From assembly GCA_022072095.1 (NCBI GenBank), contig JAJVIJ010000003.1, positions 124,001 to 188,000 of the forward strand: DNA of 64,000 nt. Direction: 5' to 3'. The translations under genes and the position numbers were made by a program. This DNA is from Rhodocyclaceae bacterium. GTDB taxonomy: Bacteria > Pseudomonadota > Gammaproteobacteria > Burkholderiales > Rhodocyclaceae. The notes below the pieces were generated by a model. The model did no database searches. It was not told the origin of the DNA and saw only the letters and a program-made list of their open reading frames with translations. How positions within the stretch are numbered: position 1 is the stretch's first letter; each line of letters opens with the position of its first letter. Shown here piece by piece: positions 60,679 to 64,000 of this stretch.

Positions 60679-61244
60679 CCCCGCCCCTCCAGAAAATTCT
60701 TCAGCAGATCGTGTCCCGACTCGGTCAGGATGGCCTCCGGATGAAACTGGACGCCTTCGACATCCAGCCCGACATGGCGCACGCCCATGATCTCGCCATC
60801 CTCGGTCCAGGCCGTGACCTCCAGGCAATCCGGCAGGGTCTCCCGGCGGATCGCGAGCGAATGGTAGCGCGTGGCCATCAGTGGATTGGGCAAACCGCGG
60901 AACACGCCGACGCCGGCATGATGCACCGGCGAGGTCTTGCCATGCATGACGCGCCGTGCATGCACGATCTCGCCACCAAAGGCGTAACCGATGCTCTGAT
61001 GCCCCAGACAGACGCCGAGAATGGGAATGCGTCCGGCAAATGCCTTGATCAGCGGCACCGAAATCCCGGCTTCGCGTGGCGAACACGGCCCGGGCGAAAC
61101 GACCACACGCGCCGGCCGCAGGCGCTCGACATCGGCCAGCGTCAGCGCATCGTTGCGATAAACCCGCACATCCTCGCCGAGCTCACCCAGGTACTGGACG
61201 AGGTTGTAGGTGAAGGAATCGTAATTGTCGATCATCAGCAGCAT
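60675..61244 (-). CDS. trpG: Anthranilate synthase component II (glutamine amidotransferase)
   Basis: A 189-residue class I amidotransferase. The catalytic Cys is in [16 protein letters not shown] and the His-Glu pair in [13 protein letters not shown]; the start is [20 protein letters not shown]. It supplies ammonia to TrpE and probably also to PabB. Unlike the common trpE-trpG-trpD-trpC order, trpE is not upstream; repeats and a toxin-antitoxin pair lie there instead. Confidence 0.94.
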   Translation of the reverse strand: MLLMIDNYDSFTYNLVQYLGELGEDVRVYRNDALTLADVERLRPARVVVSPGPCSPREAGISVPLIKAFAGRIPILGVCLGHQSIGYAFGGEIVHARRVMHGKTSPVHHAGVGVFRGLPNPLMATRYHSLAIRRETLPDCLEVTAWTEDGEIMGVRHVGLDVEGVQFHPEAILTESGHDLLKNFLEGRG

Positions 61245-61295
61245 AGTTAGCTTAATCCTTTGATTTATCAGGCTACCGCCTGCTTCGCCGCCGAT

Positions 61296-61433
61296 CGATA
61301 CCCGCTTGACTACCCGCTTTTTTCCTTCGCTGGTGTAGAGGCCGGTGCTGACGGCACCGAAACTTTGACATTATCCCGGCAGGAGGATATGGCTCCAAGG
61401 GTTGATTGTAAGTGGGTACCGAGGCGGGTATCG
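61296..61433. repeat. Paired inverted repeats between trpG and the toxin gene
   Basis: Two 24-nt arms (61296-61319 and, inverted, 61410-61433) match at about 18 positions. Their outer 10 bp are identical (CGATACCCGC / GCGGGTATCG). Each arm holds two copies of TACCC(G/A)C spaced 12 bp start to start. Between the arms are a TTGACA-17-TATGGC pair (61365-61393) and an AGGAGG. The layout suggests a recombinase or regulator binding region. Confidence 0.55.
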
Positions 61434-61458
61434 GACTGACTTACTTCGCCTGATAATG

Positions 61459-61477
61459 TACGGGATGCCCGTATAAT
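61459..61477 (+). promoter_or_regulatory. Operator and -10 element of the toxin-antitoxin operon
   Basis: TACGGG-ATG-CCCGTA (61459-61473) is a perfect dyad overlapping a perfect TATAAT (61472-61477), 8 bp before the toxin ATG. This fits autorepression by the antitoxin. No good -35 is visible. The leader is nearly absent. Confidence 0.6.
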
Positions 61478-61484
61478 ACAACGC

Positions 61485-61799
61485 ATGTACACCGTCACCG
61501 AAACCCAAGAATTCCAAACGCAGGCCCGCAAGGTCTGGTCGGATGATGAGCTTTTCGCCTTCATCGCCTGGATAGCCGAAAATCCGCTGGCCGGCGACGT
61601 GATTCCGGGTGCTGATGGTGCGCGCAAAGTGCGCTGGTCAGCGCAAGGCAAGGGCAAGCGTGGCGGCGCACGGGTGATCTACTTCAACATGCTGGACGAT
61701 AGCGTAATTGTATTGCTCGCGGTCTACCTCAAATCCGAACGGGAAAACATGACCGCGAAGGCAGTCAAAGGAGCGAAACATGGGCATGAAAAATCTTGA
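61485..61799 (+). CDS. RelE/HigB-type toxin
   Basis: A 104-residue basic toxin of the RelE/ParE superfamily (COG4737-like HigB). Typical features are TETQEFQTQARKVWSDDELF, NPLAGDVIPGADGARKVRWS, the basic GKGKRGGARVIYFNM and the C-terminal LLAVYLKSERENMTAKAVK. Such toxins cleave mRNA on the ribosome. It precedes its antitoxin, the order typical of the HigBA group, and overlaps it by 20 bp. Confidence 0.85.
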   Translation: MYTVTETQEFQTQARKVWSDDELFAFIAWIAENPLAGDVIPGADGARKVRWSAQGKGKRGGARVIYFNMLDDSVIVLLAVYLKSERENMTAKAVKGAKHGHEKS

Positions 61800-62106
61800 T
61801 GTCGAGAAAGTCGCCAAGGCGATAGAGGACGATGCCGGGCAGCCCATTGAGGGCTTGCGCGAATCGCTGGCTCAAGCCAAGGCGGGCGTATTTGCCCGCG
61901 TCACCACACCCGCGCAAATCCTTGTGCGTCAGGCACGGGAGAAATCCGGCCTGACACAAGCTGCCTTCGCCGAGCGCATCGAAACTCCTGTGGCGACATT
62001 GCGCGACTGGGAGCAAGGGCGGTTCGCGCCGCCGGGTGGCGTCCTGTGCCTGCTTCGGCTCTTGATCAAGCACCCTGAGCTGTCGAAAGAGCTGACAGCG
62101 GCTTGA
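61780..62106 (+). CDS. HigA-type helix-turn-helix antitoxin
   Basis: A 108-residue antitoxin with a Xre-type HTH in the C-terminal half (LTQAAFAERIETPVATLRDW, then EQGRFAPPGG) and a toxin-binding N-terminal half. AAAGGAG lies 6 bp before ATG 61780; ATG 61786 is an alternative. It probably represses the operon through the dyad at 61459-61473. Confidence 0.85.
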   Translation: MGMKNLDVEKVAKAIEDDAGQPIEGLRESLAQAKAGVFARVTTPAQILVRQAREKSGLTQAAFAERIETPVATLRDWEQGRFAPPGGVLCLLRLLIKHPELSKELTAA

Positions 62107-62217
62107 GGGGTGCGAAACTCTCGATGACGGATTTCACGTCAAGCGCAACTCGCTATGAACGTTGCGTGTTCGTCCTTTTGACCTGAACCGGGAATTGCCT
62201 CCCCGATGCCACCCCGA

Positions 62218-63894
62218 TCAGGCTGCCTGCCGCAAGACTTCGTCGCGCAGCGCACGGCGCAGGATCTTGCCGACGTTGGTCTTGGGCAGTTCGCTGCGGA
62301 ACTCGATGTGCTTGGGAACCTTGTAGGCGGTGAGGTTTTCGCGGCAGTAATCCAGAATGGCCGCTGCGCTCAGCGATTCGTCCTTGCGCACGACGAACAG
62401 CATGACGGCCTCGCCGGACTTTTCATCGGGCACGCCGATCGCGGCGACTTCCAGCACGCCCGCACAACTGGCGACGACGTTCTCGACCTCGTTGGGATAG
62501 ACCTTGAATCCGGACACGGTGATCATGTCCTTCTTGCGGTCGACGAGGCGGACATAGCCGCGCTCGTCGACCTCGGCCATGTCGCCGGTACGCAGAAAGC
62601 CATCCGGGGTCATGACGGCGGCGGTATCGGCCGGGCGCTGGTAATAGCCCGCCATGACCTGCGGCCCGCGCACGCACAACTCGCCAGCCACCCCCACCCC
62701 CAGCTCGCGCCCTTCCTCGTCGCGTATCGAGATTTCGGTCGAGGAGATCGGCAGCCCGATCTTGCCGTTGTAGGCGGCGAGGTCGAGCGGGTTGATGCAC
62801 ACGGCCGGCGAGGTTTCGGTGAGCCCGTAGGCCTCGATCAGCGTCTTGCCGGTGAGCGCCTGCCAACGCTGCGCCACGGCTTCCTGCACCGCCATGCCGC
62901 CGCCCAGCGTGACTGTGAGCGCGCTGAAATCGACCCTGGCGAAATCCGGGTGGTGCACCAATGCATTGAACAGCGTATTGACACCGGTGATCGCGGTAAA
63001 TCGGTATTTCGCCAACTCGGCCACGAGTGCCGGGATATCGCGCGGGTTGGTGATGAGGACGTTGGTCGCACCGAGCTTCAGGTAGGTGAAGCAGTTCGCC
63101 GTCAGCGCGAACACATGATAGAGCGGCAGCGCGGTGATGATCAGCTCCGGGCCCGCGCCGAGGAAGGGCGCGATCCACGCATGCGCCTGCTCGACATTGG
63201 CGAGCAGATTGCCGTGGGTCAGCATCGCCCCTTTGGCGACGCCGGTCGTGCCGCCCGTGTATTGCAGGAAGGCCAGATCATTTCGGCCGACCGGCACCGC
63301 AGCCACCGGCCGGCGCCGGCCCTGGGCCAGGGCACGCCCGAGCGCCACCGCCTGCGGAATTCTCCAGGCCGGAACCATCTTCCGGACACGGCGCACCACC
63401 AGATTGGTCAGCCAGCCCTTGGGCCACGCCATCAGATCGCCCAGGCCGGTCACGAGCACGTGTTGCAGGCGCACATCGGGCAGCGCCTGCTCGACCACAT
63501 GGGCGAAGTTTTCAACCACCACCAGCGCCTCGGCACCGCTGTCGCTCAATTGATGAGCGAGCTCGCGGCGCGTATAGAGCGGGTTGCAATTGACCACGAC
63601 ATAGCCGGCGGCCAGTGCTCCGAACATGCACACCGGGTATTGCAGGCAGTTCGGCATCATCAGTGCGACACGCGCGCCTCGCGGCAGACCACGCGATTGC
63701 AGATAGCTGCCAAAGGCTTCGGCCAGCCGCGCAAGTTCGCGATAGCGCAGCGTCGCGCCCATGTTGATGTACGCGACCCGGTCGGGGAAACGCCTGCACA
63801 CATCCTGGAACAGTTCGCCCAGCGACTCGCAGGGTCCGGGACCGATCTCCGCGGGCACACCCTTCGGATAGCTGGCCAGCCAGATCTTATCCAT
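62218..63894 (-). CDS. fadD: Long-chain-fatty-acid-CoA ligase
   Basis: A 558-residue ANL-family ligase. A3 reads LQYTGGTTGVAKGAMLTHGN, A5 is EAYGLTETSPAVCINPL, A7 is TGDMAEVDERGY, A8 is VSGFKVYPNEVENVVA, and A10 PKTNVGKILRRAL keeps the catalytic Lys. The full consensus contrasts with the altered homologue at 42608-44113. It activates fatty acids at the inner membrane. A gene with unknown product ends 30 bp upstream. Confidence 0.94.
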   Translation of the reverse strand: MDKIWLASYPKGVPAEIGPGPCESLGELFQDVCRRFPDRVAYINMGATLRYRELARLAEAFGSYLQSRGLPRGARVALMMPNCLQYPVCMFGALAAGYVVVNCNPLYTRRELAHQLSDSGAEALVVVENFAHVVEQALPDVRLQHVLVTGLGDLMAWPKGWLTNLVVRRVRKMVPAWRIPQAVALGRALAQGRRRPVAAVPVGRNDLAFLQYTGGTTGVAKGAMLTHGNLLANVEQAHAWIAPFLGAGPELIITALPLYHVFALTANCFTYLKLGATNVLITNPRDIPALVAELAKYRFTAITGVNTLFNALVHHPDFARVDFSALTVTLGGGMAVQEAVAQRWQALTGKTLIEAYGLTETSPAVCINPLDLAAYNGKIGLPISSTEISIRDEEGRELGVGVAGELCVRGPQVMAGYYQRPADTAAVMTPDGFLRTGDMAEVDERGYVRLVDRKKDMITVSGFKVYPNEVENVVASCAGVLEVAAIGVPDEKSGEAVMLFVVRKDESLSAAAILDYCRENLTAYKVPKHIEFRSELPKTNVGKILRRALRDEVLRQAA

Positions 63895-63924
63895 GACGGC
63901 TTTGGGAATGAGCGATGGATGGGT

Positions 63925-64000
63925 TCAGTGAGCGATGGCCGCGAGCGGCACATCCTGGATGTAGCTCACCAGCATCCTGTTCTCCAGCGTGCGCTCTTCC
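63925..64000 (-). CDS. C-terminal end of an unidentified protein
   Basis: The minus-strand frame enters from the right edge and ends at TGA 63925-63927. Only 24 residues are visible (EERTLENRMLVSYIQDVPLA, then AIAH). No family can be recognised. It lies 30 bp upstream of fadD on the same strand and may be cotranscribed with it. Confidence 0.6.
   Translation of the reverse strand, partial: EERTLENRMLVSYIQDVPLAAIAH

Noticed and set aside
61389-61439. Tiny 16-codon frame behind AGGAGG between the inverted repeats
   Set aside because: Only two bases separate AGGAGG from the ATG, too close for initiation, and the peptide is not recognisable.
61310-61657. 115-residue minus-strand frame across the repeats and the toxin gene
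   Set aside because: Overlaps the toxin promoter and coding region antisense and shows no family; considered as an integrase remnant but no recombinase motif was found.

Overview
The window (high GC, dense, short intergenic gaps) reads as a chromosomal segment of a betaproteobacterium, most like the Rhodocyclales. Three things suggest this: the PEP-CTERM/exosortase regulators prsR and prsT, the classical betaproteobacterial supraoperon gyrA-serC-serA-pheA-hisC-tyrA-aroA-cmk-rpsA-ihfB-lapA-lapB-rfaE1-hldD-cysM, and the mix of Gram-negative porins, Bug-type binding proteins and an FNR/HemN redox block. The assignment comes from gene content only; no rRNA is present.

Layout. 1-7131 (+): end of an exopolysaccharide/PEP-CTERM locus (prsR 3' end, prsT, a TviB-type UDP-sugar dehydrogenase), then two peptidoglycan enzymes (Sel1-SLT lytic transglycosylase, PBP4-type DacB). 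7177-14842: a redox and copper block. It holds a soluble chemoreceptor-tip-like protein with an ODP-type diiron metallo-beta-lactamase-fold protein, a minus-strand FNR regulator, a divergent hemN behind a perfect FNR-type box, a SafE-type membrane protein, a universal stress protein, CopA and CopZ. 15016-17527: DUF971-ubiE-ubiJ (ubiquinone) and a transglutaminase-like protein. 17579-24656 (-): complete atpIBEFHAGDC operon with a well-formed sigma70-type promoter. 24974-42449 (-): exonuclease, cysteine and heptose genes, LPS-regulation genes, ribosomal S1/IHF, the aromatic/serine/histidine biosynthesis genes and gyrA, mostly with overlaps or gaps of a few bases.

42608-48599 (-): an accessory six-gene cluster (flavin-dependent monooxygenase, flavin reductase, TetR regulator, two Bug-type solute-binding proteins, an unusual AMP-forming ligase homologue). 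A two-site dyad operator lies upstream of it. It looks like an uncharacterised uptake/oxidation pathway for an organic acid. 48954-53451 (+): ispB, tRNA-Pro(CGG), rplU-rpmA, obgE, proB and a DUF2442 protein, with clear promoters and a terminator. 53573-57977 (-): three tandem general porins, two of which share a 423-bp stretch with no visible difference. 58207-61244 (-): a membrane protein and trpGDC without an adjacent trpE. 61296-62106: paired inverted repeats followed by a RelE/HigB-HigA-like toxin-antitoxin module, which sits where trpE would normally be. 62218-64000 (-): fadD and the end of another gene.

The strongest candidates for something undescribed are the receptor-tip/ODP pair at 7177-8530 (a possible cytosolic oxygen or redox sensing unit beside FNR) and the TetR-controlled monooxygenase/Bug/ligase cluster at 42.6-48.7 kb, whose ligase homologue has an arginine at the usual catalytic lysine position.
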